Shown piece after piece: positions 18,706 to 26,297 of a DNA stretch of 63,585 bases. Position 1 is the first letter of the stretch. Each line of letters begins with the position of its first letter. This DNA comes from Paludibacteraceae bacterium (GTDB taxonomy: Bacteria; Bacteroidota; Bacteroidia; Bacteroidales; Paludibacteraceae). A model generated the notes under the pieces. It made no database searches and was not told the DNA's origin. It saw only the letters and a list, made by a program, of their open reading frames with translations. Both the position numbers and the translations under genes were made by a program. Where the stretch lies: contig JAFNUD010000026.1 in the NCBI GenBank assembly GCA_017384225.1, positions 1-63,585 of the forward strand, written 5' to 3'.

Positions 18706-18838
18706 GCTCCTCAGCGAGGAGCGTTGTGTGCAGCGGAGCTGCGTTGTTTGTCCGCAAGCGGACGTTTCATGCACCTTTGGTGCGTTGTATGTGGCAAAGC
18801 CACGTTGGTTGGTTATTTTATGTTGTCGCCCGAGGGCG
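18706..18838. repeat. Six-hairpin modular array (copy A), spacer GTTGTRTG
   Basis: Perfect inverted repeats in order: GCTCCTC-AGC-GAGGAGC (18706), GCAGC-GGA-GCTGC (18730), GTCCGC-AA-GCGGAC (18750), GCACC-TTT-GGTGC (18771), GTGGC-AAA-GCCAC (18791) and CGCCC-GA-GGGCG (18827). The first five are joined by GTTGTGTG, GTTGTTTG, GTTTCATG and GTTGTATG, with a period of 20-21 bp. A near-identical copy lies at 20441-20573, on the other side of the ATPase gene. Confidence 0.92.
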
Positions 18839-18921
18839 GGATAGTCGCAATGGACAATAACAAAAAACGGTAATTCCGTTTTTATTGAAATTACCGCTTA
18901 AATACACTATAGACAATTGGA

Positions 18922-20211
18922 TTAGTCTTTCAAACAGCCAATTGGAATAACATATACACCATCCTTTCGGCGTAATCCGACTTTGCCTCCTGTAAGAACT
19001 ATCAACAAGTCTGGCTCACGAATCGGCACCTGCTTCTCAGTCAGATTATGCTCACGAATCAACTCTTGCAACTCCAACAAATGAGCGGCACCTGCATCTA
19101 CATCAGCGCTTCCTAACTTACACTCAATAAGTGCATATCGACCATCATCCAAATGCAAAACAATATCAGCCTCCAAGCCATAACGATCATTATAATATGA
19201 CACCGTAGCATATTGGTCGGCTGTATATGCCTTCAAATCGCGAATACATAATTGCTCGAAAATAAAGCCAAATGTATTCAACTGCATCTGCATTGACTCT
19301 GGCGTTAATCCCAACAAAGCAACTGCTATAGAAGGATCACAGAACCCACGTTTTGAGCCACTACGGATAGTAGTCTTACTACGTATGGCTGGACACCATG
19401 CTCCTACATCTTGAATGACAAACAGTCGCTCTAAAGCATTCACGTAATCCATAAACGTAGGGCGAGTGCAATCCATATCATCTGATGCTACTACATCTTG
19501 CAACATTTGACTGGTCTTTGCTAATGTGGATATATTGCGTGCATACGAACGCAATATCTGACGTGTAAGTTGCGAATTACGGCGAACACCATCTATACGC
19601 ATTATATCAGAATTACAAACGGTATTCACATAATCACGCGCCACAGACAATGCAGCTTTTTTACTTTTTGCACAAACAGCAGCAGGCCATCCTCCACGAC
19701 AAGCAGCAAATATCAAATCATCTACTGAAAGAGTTGACAATACTTCAAAATCCATTTGAGGATTGTCAAACAATGCACTAAGAGAGATTGCACCATTGCT
19801 CTCTTGCGATTCCCACAAACTCATCGTACCCATCTGCAATCGAGAGATTCTACCTGTACCAGAGTGGCGTATCTGCGTTTCATCAACTACATTAGAACCC
19901 GTTAGAATAAACTGACCCGATAATTGTCGCTTATCCACTTCGATGCGCACAGCATCCCATACTACGGGGTAATCCTGCCACTCATCAATCAAGCGAGGGG
20001 TGTTACCCTGCAAGAACAACGAAGGACGATTTTTGGCAATCACATCATAATTACCACGCTCATCAGGGTCTTGCAAACGAATGATCGATTGAGCTTGTTG
20101 GGCAGCAGTAGTAGTCTTGCCACACCACTTAGGACCCTCAATCAACACTGCACCCATCGACTCTAACCGTTGCAACAACAATCTGTCCGAAATACGCTTA
20201 AAATACCTCAT
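18922..20211 (-). CDS. AAA_14 / DUF4143 family ATPase (paralogue A)
   Basis: 429 residues from the ATG at 20211; an upstream ATG at 20268 is rejected because it lies beyond the -7 promoter element. P-loop GPKWCGKTTT (26-35), Walker B-like PRLIDEWQ near 72-79, FILTGSN sensor near 98-104 and the DUF4143 C-terminal half, ending in a PD-(D/E)XK-like pattern (ADIVLHLDDGRYALIECKLG). The family is widespread in Bacteroidetes with no settled function; ATP binding is well supported. It is about 40% like the next gene upstream. The gene is flanked by near-identical hairpin arrays, and three 22-23-bp direct repeats sit upstream of its promoter. Confidence 0.88.
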   Translation of the reverse strand: MRYFKRISDRLLLQRLESMGAVLIEGPKWCGKTTTAAQQAQSIIRLQDPDERGNYDVIAKNRPSLFLQGNTPRLIDEWQDYPVVWDAVRIEVDKRQLSGQFILTGSNVVDETQIRHSGTGRISRLQMGTMSLWESQESNGAISLSALFDNPQMDFEVLSTLSVDDLIFAACRGGWPAAVCAKSKKAALSVARDYVNTVCNSDIMRIDGVRRNSQLTRQILRSYARNISTLAKTSQMLQDVVASDDMDCTRPTFMDYVNALERLFVIQDVGAWCPAIRSKTTIRSGSKRGFCDPSIAVALLGLTPESMQMQLNTFGFIFEQLCIRDLKAYTADQYATVSYYNDRYGLEADIVLHLDDGRYALIECKLGSADVDAGAAHLLELQELIREHNLTEKQVPIREPDLLIVLTGGKVGLRRKDGVYVIPIGCLKD

Positions 20212-20237
20212 AATTATATCACTTTTCAAATTCGCTG

Positions 20238-20269
20238 CAAAGATACTAATAATTATTGAATTACACAAA
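20238..20269 (-). promoter_or_regulatory. Promoter of ATPase paralogue A
   Basis: Minus strand: TTTG (20269-20266), 20 nt, TATCTTTG (20245-20238), 27 bp before the ATG at 20211. It decides the start codon. Confidence 0.8.
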
Positions 20270-20334
20270 TTATTTTACATTTTTGGGGCATTTTATTTTA
20301 CATTTTTGGGGCATTTAGTTTTACATTTTTGGGC
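20269..20334. repeat. Three ~22-23-bp direct repeats, possible operator of ATPase A
   Basis: Plus-strand copies at 20269-20289, 20290-20312 and 20313-20334, each containing TTTTACATTTTTGGG(G)C. They abut the -33 element. A run of about two helical turns per copy suggests binding of a protein to one face of the DNA. Compare 22037-22105. Confidence 0.75.
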
Positions 20335-20440
20335 ACAAGTTTGGAAAAATTGTGGTAAACACCATGCAGTTTGATATACACAAGAATTTATATTTCTTGC
20401 GTATATGCGGTAATTTCAATATTTCAAAGATCGCTTTCGG

Positions 20441-20573
20441 CTCCTCAGCGAGGAGCGTTGTGTGCAGCGGAACTGCGTTGTTTGTCCGCAAGCGGACGTT
20501 TCATGCACCTTTGGTGCGTTGTATGTGGCAAAGCCACGTTGGTTGGTTATTTTATGTTGTCGCCCGAAGGCGA
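20441..20573. repeat. Six-hairpin modular array (copy B)
   Basis: Nearly the same as 18706-18838, including the leader TTTCAATATTTCAAAGATCG just before it (20414-20440). Two stems have a single mismatch here: GCAGC-GGA-ACTGC and CGCCC-GA-AGGCG. It lies in the 434-bp gap between the two ATPase genes; apart from this array, the promoter and the direct repeats nothing else is seen in that gap. Confidence 0.9.
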
Positions 20574-20645
20574 TATCAAAATAGAATAAAAATAGAAATA
20601 GAGCCGTAAGCCCTATTTCATTTATGATAGCAGGAGATGTCGTAA

Positions 20646-21962
20646 TCAAAAACTCCGTTTGTATCCTACGAGATGTGTACTACTAGGTTTGAGACAGCCT
20701 ATCGGCACCACTAACGTACCATCTTGCATCTGAAAAGCCTTGTCACCAACCGCAGTCAAGACCATGCGAAAAGCAGGTTCTCCCACACGAGCCGTATCAA
20801 TCTTGGATGCCAATTGCTGTAATTGCTGAGCCGCTAGATTCACATTATCCTGACCACCTAATTTGATTTCTATCAAAGCATATCTACCATTGCGTAACTC
20901 CATCACCACATCACATTCCAACTCATCCTTATCTCGATAGTGATATACTTTGGCGTCTAACGCATCCGCATAAACACGCAAGTCACGAATAGCCATCGCT
21001 TCAAATAGAAAACCAAAAGTTTTCAAATCGCTGATTAAATCCTTAGGGCTAATACCCATAGCAGCCACTGCAATACTGGGATCAACAAAATAGCGAGTTG
21101 GCGAAGTTCGAATAACGGTCTTAGAACGAAGATTGGTACTCCATGCTGGCATATCTTCAACAATGAATATCTTACGCAAAGCCTCTATATACGAAGCTAC
21201 GGTATTTTCTGCCAACGTATTATCATCATTCGAAAGCATATCTTGGCGAATAACACCAATGGAAGTTTGCGTTCCTTGCAAACGCGCCAATGAGCGAAGC
21301 AGCATACGACTACGATTTTGGCTACGCAGCGTATTATCTACACGCACAAAATCAGTTTTTATCACAGCATCATAATAGTCACTCGCCACACGCAGAGCTG
21401 CTCTTGTAGAACGCCCCAAAGCAGAAGGCCATCCTCCACGACAAAGCATGAAAGCAATGTCTTCCAATTGGTGCTTGTTCTCACCTTTTATAGCCAAATC
21501 ACCATCGAAGAGTGCCTGAAGGCTGACATCTCCAGTCGATTCTTCAGACTCCCAAAGACTCATCGGACGCATGGTAATCCATGCAAAGCGTCCAGTACCA
21601 GTATGCACAATCTTATTCGATTCTACTGGAACGGCAGAGCCTGTGAGAATAAACTGTCCTTCCTCATTGCGGGCATCTACTTCATAACGAATATTGTCCC
21701 ATAATTCAGGAAGGGTTTGCCACTCATCAAATAGGCGAGGAACAAGTCCATTCAATAGATGCGAAGCACTCGTAGCAATCATACTCTTGCTTTGCTGCAA
21801 CACTTCAGGATTAGCCAACATGACCGTACTACGGGCTTGCTGGAGAGCCGTGGTTGTTTTGCCACACCACTTGGGTCCCTCTATCAACACTGCACCTACT
21901 TCTTCCAAACGTTCTGCCAACAATTGGTCCACGACGCGTCTTTTATACTTCTTTTCTGCCAT
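20646..21962 (-). CDS. AAA_14 / DUF4143 family ATPase (paralogue B)
   Basis: 438 residues. P-loop GPKWCGKTTT (29-38), PRLFDEWQ Walker B-like segment, FILTGSAVPVE sensor region, then DUF4143 with a C-terminal ECDVVMELRNGRYALIEIKLGGQ pattern that resembles a PD-(D/E)XK core. The paralogue at 18922-20211 shares the same blocks in the same order. ATP binding is well supported; the cellular role is not known. The promoter is of the same type, and three 23-bp direct repeats of a different sequence lie upstream of it, as for the paralogue. Single-gene transcript by inference. Confidence 0.88.
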   Translation of the reverse strand: MAEKKYKRRVVDQLLAERLEEVGAVLIEGPKWCGKTTTALQQARSTVMLANPEVLQQSKSMIATSASHLLNGLVPRLFDEWQTLPELWDNIRYEVDARNEEGQFILTGSAVPVESNKIVHTGTGRFAWITMRPMSLWESEESTGDVSLQALFDGDLAIKGENKHQLEDIAFMLCRGGWPSALGRSTRAALRVASDYYDAVIKTDFVRVDNTLRSQNRSRMLLRSLARLQGTQTSIGVIRQDMLSNDDNTLAENTVASYIEALRKIFIVEDMPAWSTNLRSKTVIRTSPTRYFVDPSIAVAAMGISPKDLISDLKTFGFLFEAMAIRDLRVYADALDAKVYHYRDKDELECDVVMELRNGRYALIEIKLGGQDNVNLAAQQLQQLASKIDTARVGEPAFRMVLTAVGDKAFQMQDGTLVVPIGCLKPSSTHLVGYKRSF

Positions 21963-21989
21963 AAATTTACCTTATAAAATTTGACGCTG

Positions 21990-22021
21990 CAAAGGTACTG
22001 CTTATTTTTCACATTTGCAAG
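21990..22021 (-). promoter_or_regulatory. Promoter of ATPase paralogue B
   Basis: Minus strand: CTTG (22021-22018), 20 nt, TACCTTTG (21997-21990), 28 bp before the ATG at 21962. Confidence 0.7.
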
Positions 22022-22036
22022 TACTTACGCATTTTT

Positions 22037-22105
22037 TAAGGTATTTGGCGCAAAATTTTTGAGGTGTTTGGCGGAAAATCGTTGAGGCGTTTGGCGGATT
22101 TTCGG
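22037..22105. repeat. Three 23-bp direct repeats, possible operator of ATPase B
   Basis: Plus-strand copies at 22037-22059, 22060-22082 and 22083-22105 share (T/G)AAGG or TGAGG, then G(T/C)(A/G)TTTGGCG, then a T/A-rich end. They sit immediately upstream of the -33 element, as in the paralogue, but with an unrelated sequence. Confidence 0.75.
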
Positions 22106-22140
22106 CACATAATCTCATAAATGAAACTACATTTATTCTA

Positions 22141-22205
22141 TTTCAATATTTCAAAGGTCACTTTTGCTCGGCATGCCGAGCGTTGTGTGCGGCGGAGCCG
22201 CGGTT
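22141..22205. repeat. Short hairpin array with shared leader, spacer GTTGTGTG
   Basis: Leader TTTCAATATTTCAAAGGTCA (22141-22160), then GCTCGG-CAT-GCCGAGC-like hairpin, spacer GTTGTGTG, and GCGGC-GGA-GCCGC. The remainder of the 373-bp gap (21963-22335) holds the ATPase promoter and operator repeats, a CCCCCTTC/GAAGGGG hairpin near 22222-22242, a partial GGTTAGAGG-type repeat and a long terminator-like hairpin. Confidence 0.75.
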
Positions 22206-22287
22206 TATTAAGCCTACCCCACCCCCTTCCTAAAAGAAGGGGAGTTTATTAGTGTAGGGTGTAGAGTGTAAGGTGTAAAGGCAAGAA

Positions 22288-22324
22288 TGTACGCGTATGC
22301 GCGGGTGCCCGCGCTACGCGTACA
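22288..22324 (-). terminator. Long GC-rich hairpin after the 22336 gene
   Basis: TGTACGCGTATGCGCGGG pairs with CCCGCGCTACGCGTACA around a 2-nt loop (17 bp with one bulged T). It starts 12 bp after the stop of the minus-strand gene. There is no T run, so termination is inferred from position and stability only. Confidence 0.5.
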
Positions 22325-22335
22325 TCAATATATTA

Positions 22336-24582
22336 TTACTCTGCTTGCTTGGTGGTCAACTCGCCCTCGAACTCTGACAAGCAACGTACATACAAGTAGC
22401 CCCCTTCATTCTTGTATTGACTCAATGCTTCTACCTCGCTCTTGCTCAATACCACACTACCATTAGCAGGCACCTCAATGTATTTCACTACATTCTTGTG
22501 CCCTTTAGCTAAAGCAAAATCTGGTTTTTTTGAGATGAAGATATGCAATGGAGAAGCACCTGACCAAAACAGTGTAACATCATTAGCTACCCATGCTGGT
22601 TGATCCATACCATATATCTGAGTTGCCAACGAATAGTTAATCAACAATGGCTCCTCAGAAGACTCCTCTACTACAGGATATTCAAACTCAGGTTTTTCCT
22701 CTGACAAAATGGTGAGAACAAGCGTAGCTTGGTAGTCGCAACCGTTCTCATCTTGGAGAGTGATAGTGTATTCACCAGACGCGGTATAGGTCTCACCATT
22801 CCACTCGTAAGCCTCGCCGAATGGGATTTCTATAGAATCTGTAGTAGCCTCGGTTTGAGGGTGAACGGTGAAAGTCAACTCAGTAATGGTAACTGCACCA
22901 TTGTCATCTGTCTCAGTGTGAGTGTATATGTCAGTCTTTGTGAGTAGTTGACCATTCCACTCATAAGTCTCGCCGAAGCAAACAGAAGCAGACTCATATA
23001 CATACTCTGATTCTGGAACGACAGGAGTTTCGTCAGCTGGTTTATCGGTTGCAAAAGTAAGTTCACCAGGATTATTAGGATTACAACGTACATAGAAGTA
23101 TCCATCTTCGCCTATTCGCGAAGCCCATGAATCTACTGTAGCCGCATCAATTACATAATCTCTTCCTGCTGTAATACTTGGACGAGGATTTACCAATAAC
23201 GCTGGATTATTGGTAGTTAAATCATAGTTACAAATATCTGATATAAATATAGGCAACTTATTTGAACTATCCCACTTGATAGTCAATGGGTAGCCAGAGA
23301 AGTCTGCATAACGAACACGATAAACCACAATACTAGATTTGGCATCAATAAACTGCGCTTTGTTAGGACGCAAGAGATAAGATTCATCTGCACACTCCGA
23401 AGCATTCCATTGATCAATTGCTACTTTAGTAGCTACAGAAGAGAAACGAACATACAAATAATCTCCCTTAGCATCGTTCGCCAAAGTTGACAACTCCTTA
23501 CCCGACAAATATACAGCACGATTCGCACCTTCTAAGTGCGCATCATAGACAGCCAACACATTCGCATCATTAGCAGAAGTTGTAAATTCTGCCACATTAG
23601 ATACATATACAGACAAAGGCTTAGAAGTAGCCGCTACAATCTGAGTCGCAGTCCAAGTCTTAGGAAAACAATACAAGATATCTTCCAATACGATTTCTGT
23701 TCCATGCTCCAATACTTGTGCATCGCCCTCTACTGCGCTCATTGGGATTTTCTCTACTACCAACTGACCAGCACCAGGAGCTACCACCTTAGCATAGTAC
23801 AAACCACCCTCCTTATTGGCTGTAATAGCTGCTTTCATGTCCTCAGAATAGAGCTTATGAGGAGCATCTTGTGCTACCACGAAATTATCAAAAACATACG
23901 AACTACCAGGAGCAAAAGAGCATTCTTGTACAGCCACATATACTTGTGCTGGTTCTGCACCCGTCCATACAAAACGAATGCTATCCTCTTGCCACTCTGT
24001 ATAAGGGAAAACAAAAGTGCGCTCTGTATCATTAGCAGAAATATCAAGCGTATCACCCAATGTCACATAGTGCGCATTCTCCATACAAGATGAGAAAACT
24101 GTGTCTGGAGTCATCGTAATCGTACCTGCCTCGTAGAAAGTAACCTTCACAAACGCTTGCAATGGATAAGTGATACCAAAATCAGCCAACTGCTCACGGT
24201 TGCTCTTCTGTACATCTATACTCCAAACAGTTTTCTGACCCAATTTATCTTCCTCAGAGAGCATCTCAATAGGAAATTTGATGTTGAAGTCAGAAACCAT
24301 ATTCACCAAACTATCCAACTTAGGATCGTCATATACACCTCGCTTACAGGTAAAGTCGATAGACACTTCTGGGCCCCAAAAGCTATCATCCGCATCAGGA
24401 ATAAAGTACACATGCAAAGGCAAATCATACGTAGTGGCAGTAAACCATAACTCACATTCGCCTTCTACGCGACCCTCATAATCATCGCCTACATAGATAG
24501 GATCCTCACAAGTAAGACCCGTTTGCGCCATCATCGAAGTGGCGAAAAGCACTACAAAGAGTGTTGAAAAAAACTTTTTCAT
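22336..24582 (-). CDS. Modular secreted protein with repeated LYVR modules
   Basis: 748 residues with a signal peptide (MKKFFSTLFVVLFATSMMAQ). Several modules of ~100 residues each close with an LYVRF/C or YFYVRC strand and a Gly-rich turn: GDYLYVRFSSVAT, GYFYVRCNPNNPGELTF, GGYLYVRCLSEFEGEL. Between them lie two copies of a Bacteroidales 'CFGETYEWNGQ / FGEAYEWNGETY' module (about 550-650). The protein ends right after a module, with no T9SS tail and no IRDGVKY tail, so it may be a truncated form or rely on another exit route. It shares module types with the left-edge protein. Function unknown; exported by inference. The gene at 24671 lies 88 bp upstream. Confidence 0.85.
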   Translation of the reverse strand: MKKFFSTLFVVLFATSMMAQTGLTCEDPIYVGDDYEGRVEGECELWFTATTYDLPLHVYFIPDADDSFWGPEVSIDFTCKRGVYDDPKLDSLVNMVSDFNIKFPIEMLSEEDKLGQKTVWSIDVQKSNREQLADFGITYPLQAFVKVTFYEAGTITMTPDTVFSSCMENAHYVTLGDTLDISANDTERTFVFPYTEWQEDSIRFVWTGAEPAQVYVAVQECSFAPGSSYVFDNFVVAQDAPHKLYSEDMKAAITANKEGGLYYAKVVAPGAGQLVVEKIPMSAVEGDAQVLEHGTEIVLEDILYCFPKTWTATQIVAATSKPLSVYVSNVAEFTTSANDANVLAVYDAHLEGANRAVYLSGKELSTLANDAKGDYLYVRFSSVATKVAIDQWNASECADESYLLRPNKAQFIDAKSSIVVYRVRYADFSGYPLTIKWDSSNKLPIFISDICNYDLTTNNPALLVNPRPSITAGRDYVIDAATVDSWASRIGEDGYFYVRCNPNNPGELTFATDKPADETPVVPESEYVYESASVCFGETYEWNGQLLTKTDIYTHTETDDNGAVTITELTFTVHPQTEATTDSIEIPFGEAYEWNGETYTASGEYTITLQDENGCDYQATLVLTILSEEKPEFEYPVVEESSEEPLLINYSLATQIYGMDQPAWVANDVTLFWSGASPLHIFISKKPDFALAKGHKNVVKYIEVPANGSVVLSKSEVEALSQYKNEGGYLYVRCLSEFEGELTTKQAE

Positions 24583-24670
24583 AACTGTATTGATTTTTTT
24601 AATTGATTATTTACAATCCTTATCTTTCTCCTCTCCGACAAGGAAAATGAGAAAGAGTGATTACTTTTCA

Positions 24671-25717
24671 CTATTTTTCTTCTTTTGTCTGAAACGTTAA
24701 GGTTCTTAACATCAAGAAAACAACATAAAGCAACGCCAATAGTAGCAACGGAACAATATCACCTACAGGCAACATCTTATACCAGTTACCATTGTACTCA
24801 TAACCAGCCTCTCCACCATTTTGGAACCAAGTAATCCATTCATCAATATCTGGCGCAGGACCCCACATAGGATCCCAATAGTTATTCACATAATCTTCAT
24901 ACGCAGCTTGCAAACCCGAGTAAGTGACTGTATAATACCAACCATCCGCATCAGAACCCGTTTTTGTACCATATTTATCATCGACCCAATTGCGAGACAA
25001 CCAATCCAGCAACGAGTTGGTATTACCCGATTTTTTGCGGCCACTTATACCCGAACGGCCACCGCCCATACTGCCATACGCACCCGAAGTGTAGGATTGG
25101 TAAAAACCAGCAGAGGTCATCTCGTCAGCAGAATAGCCATAAACAGAAGCCATCGCCAAATCAGGTGTCTGAGCAGACATCATAACAAGCTGCTCGCCCG
25201 ACACATTCATTCCACCATGACGAGCAGAACTATAAGAAATAGGCGTAGAGGCCATAGACAATCCAGCTCCAGATTGAGCACTGGCGATGGCTGATTGAGC
25301 TTTGGACATAGCACGTCCACCCATGGCTATACTACCATTACCGCCACCACCAAAAGACTTCATCTCGGCACTACTGGTGGTGTATAGACCCGCGCCAGAG
25401 GCACCACCCATAGGCGATGAGGCAAGAGGCGATGAGGCGGCAGGTGCGTAACTCGCGCCCGCGTAAGAAAAAGCAGGCGTACGACGCATAGAAGAACGAG
25501 AAGACATACTCAACGCCACTCCACCTGAAACTGGAGCACCAGAAGATATGGCGGTCGTATAAGAAGCACCAGTAGCGGAAGCAGACGTATGTATCTGATC
25601 ATAGATTTCGGTAGGTTTCCATGTATCCTCGTCACCAGCACTTTGCAACCAAACAAATGTTCCACATAATACTGCACATAGGACTACACCAATAAAAACA
25701 TTTACATTTTTCTTCAT
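24671..25717 (-). CDS. Gly/Ser/Ala-rich bitopic membrane protein
   Basis: 348 residues. An N-terminal hydrophobic segment (VNVFIGVVLCAVLCGTFVWL) is a signal anchor or signal peptide. Residues ~45-235 are low-complexity Ser, Gly, Ala and Met with many SSPMGGASG-like runs. A more ordered aromatic-rich part follows (WYYTVTYSGLQAAYEDYVNNYW), and a second hydrophobic helix (IVPLLLLALLYVVFLML) closes the protein with a short basic tail. I do not recognise a family. It precedes the modular secreted protein gene by 88 bp and may share its transcript, so a role in the envelope is possible. Confidence 0.75.
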   Translation of the reverse strand: MKKNVNVFIGVVLCAVLCGTFVWLQSAGDEDTWKPTEIYDQIHTSASATGASYTTAISSGAPVSGGVALSMSSRSSMRRTPAFSYAGASYAPAASSPLASSPMGGASGAGLYTTSSAEMKSFGGGGNGSIAMGGRAMSKAQSAIASAQSGAGLSMASTPISYSSARHGGMNVSGEQLVMMSAQTPDLAMASVYGYSADEMTSAGFYQSYTSGAYGSMGGGRSGISGRKKSGNTNSLLDWLSRNWVDDKYGTKTGSDADGWYYTVTYSGLQAAYEDYVNNYWDPMWGPAPDIDEWITWFQNGGEAGYEYNGNWYKMLPVGDIVPLLLLALLYVVFLMLRTLTFQTKEEK

Positions 25718-26297
25718 TTTTTTGTTACTTTACCTTTAAATATATCAAAATCAAACATTAATTCATTATTGTAAATAGCACAAAAAGCTACTAAACAACC
25801 TCAATTTTAAGCGCATGTACCCGCACATACACACGTACGCACAATGCGAATTTGGGCGCAAAGGTACAACAATTATTTGACCCGACCAAAAAAAAATAAT
25901 AAAAAAAGCAAAAAACTGACAAAAAATAACATTTTATAAAAAATTGACACTAAAATCTTAAAATTACACACTTTTTATAACAAAATAACCAAAATGGGGG
26001 GGTAATTTGCTGATTATCAATATATTACAAATATATTCACAACAAAAACAGCGATATAAGACAACATCATTAAGAATCGCCATGATTATGAGCCGTATTA
26101 TTGGATCTGAAGATTAGGCGATAGGCATGGTTCTTTTTGCAAAAAAAATATAAAAAAGATAAGAATTTGATGAAAAATACCACTGTTTTTTATTCTGATG
26201 TTGTATAATTCGGAATTTTTATGTAACTTTGCAGGCTTTTTGTGATTTGTACGCTGCATAATCTCAAAACACGATATTAACAATAAAACATACAATT
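25718..26297. other. 580-bp divergent intergenic region with G7 tract
   Basis: It holds two outward promoters: minus strand TTTG (25890-25887)/TACCTTTG (25866-25859) for the 24671-25717 gene, and plus strand TAACTTTG (26224-26231) with a weak GTTG at -33 for gpmI. Between them, at 25996-26002, is a run of seven G followed by TAATTTGCTGATTATCA. This resembles the sequence after the G9 tract at 4084. No gene seen. Confidence 0.65.
26224..26231 (+). promoter_or_regulatory. -7 element of the gpmI promoter
   Basis: TAACTTTG, with GTTG at 26200-26203 as a weak -33 element (20-nt spacer), 66 bp before the gpmI ATG. Confidence 0.6.

Larger units (their letters stand above)
18167..18921. repeat. 755-bp gene-free stretch built of hairpin repeats
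   Basis: No credible gene. In order: a GTTACATG-spaced hairpin array (18198-18270); two GGTTAGAGG-type copies (18301-18424); CGCCCGAGGGCGG (about 18440-18452); GCGGCGAAGCCGC near 18510; a cluster of three long hairpins (18554-18646); a shared leader sequence (18680-18706); the six-hairpin array (18706-18838); and a hairpin CGGTAATTCCG near 18868. It separates the YhcG-like gene from the first DUF4143 ATPase gene. Confidence 0.85.

Noticed and set aside
18706-18838. CRISPR-like array with regular spacing
   Set aside because: The constant parts are only ~8 nt, the variable parts are perfect hairpins of 12-17 bp, and no cas genes are near.
26098-26295. 65-codon minus-strand frame upstream of gpmI
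   Set aside because: AT-rich, overlaps the gpmI promoter, no recognisable family.
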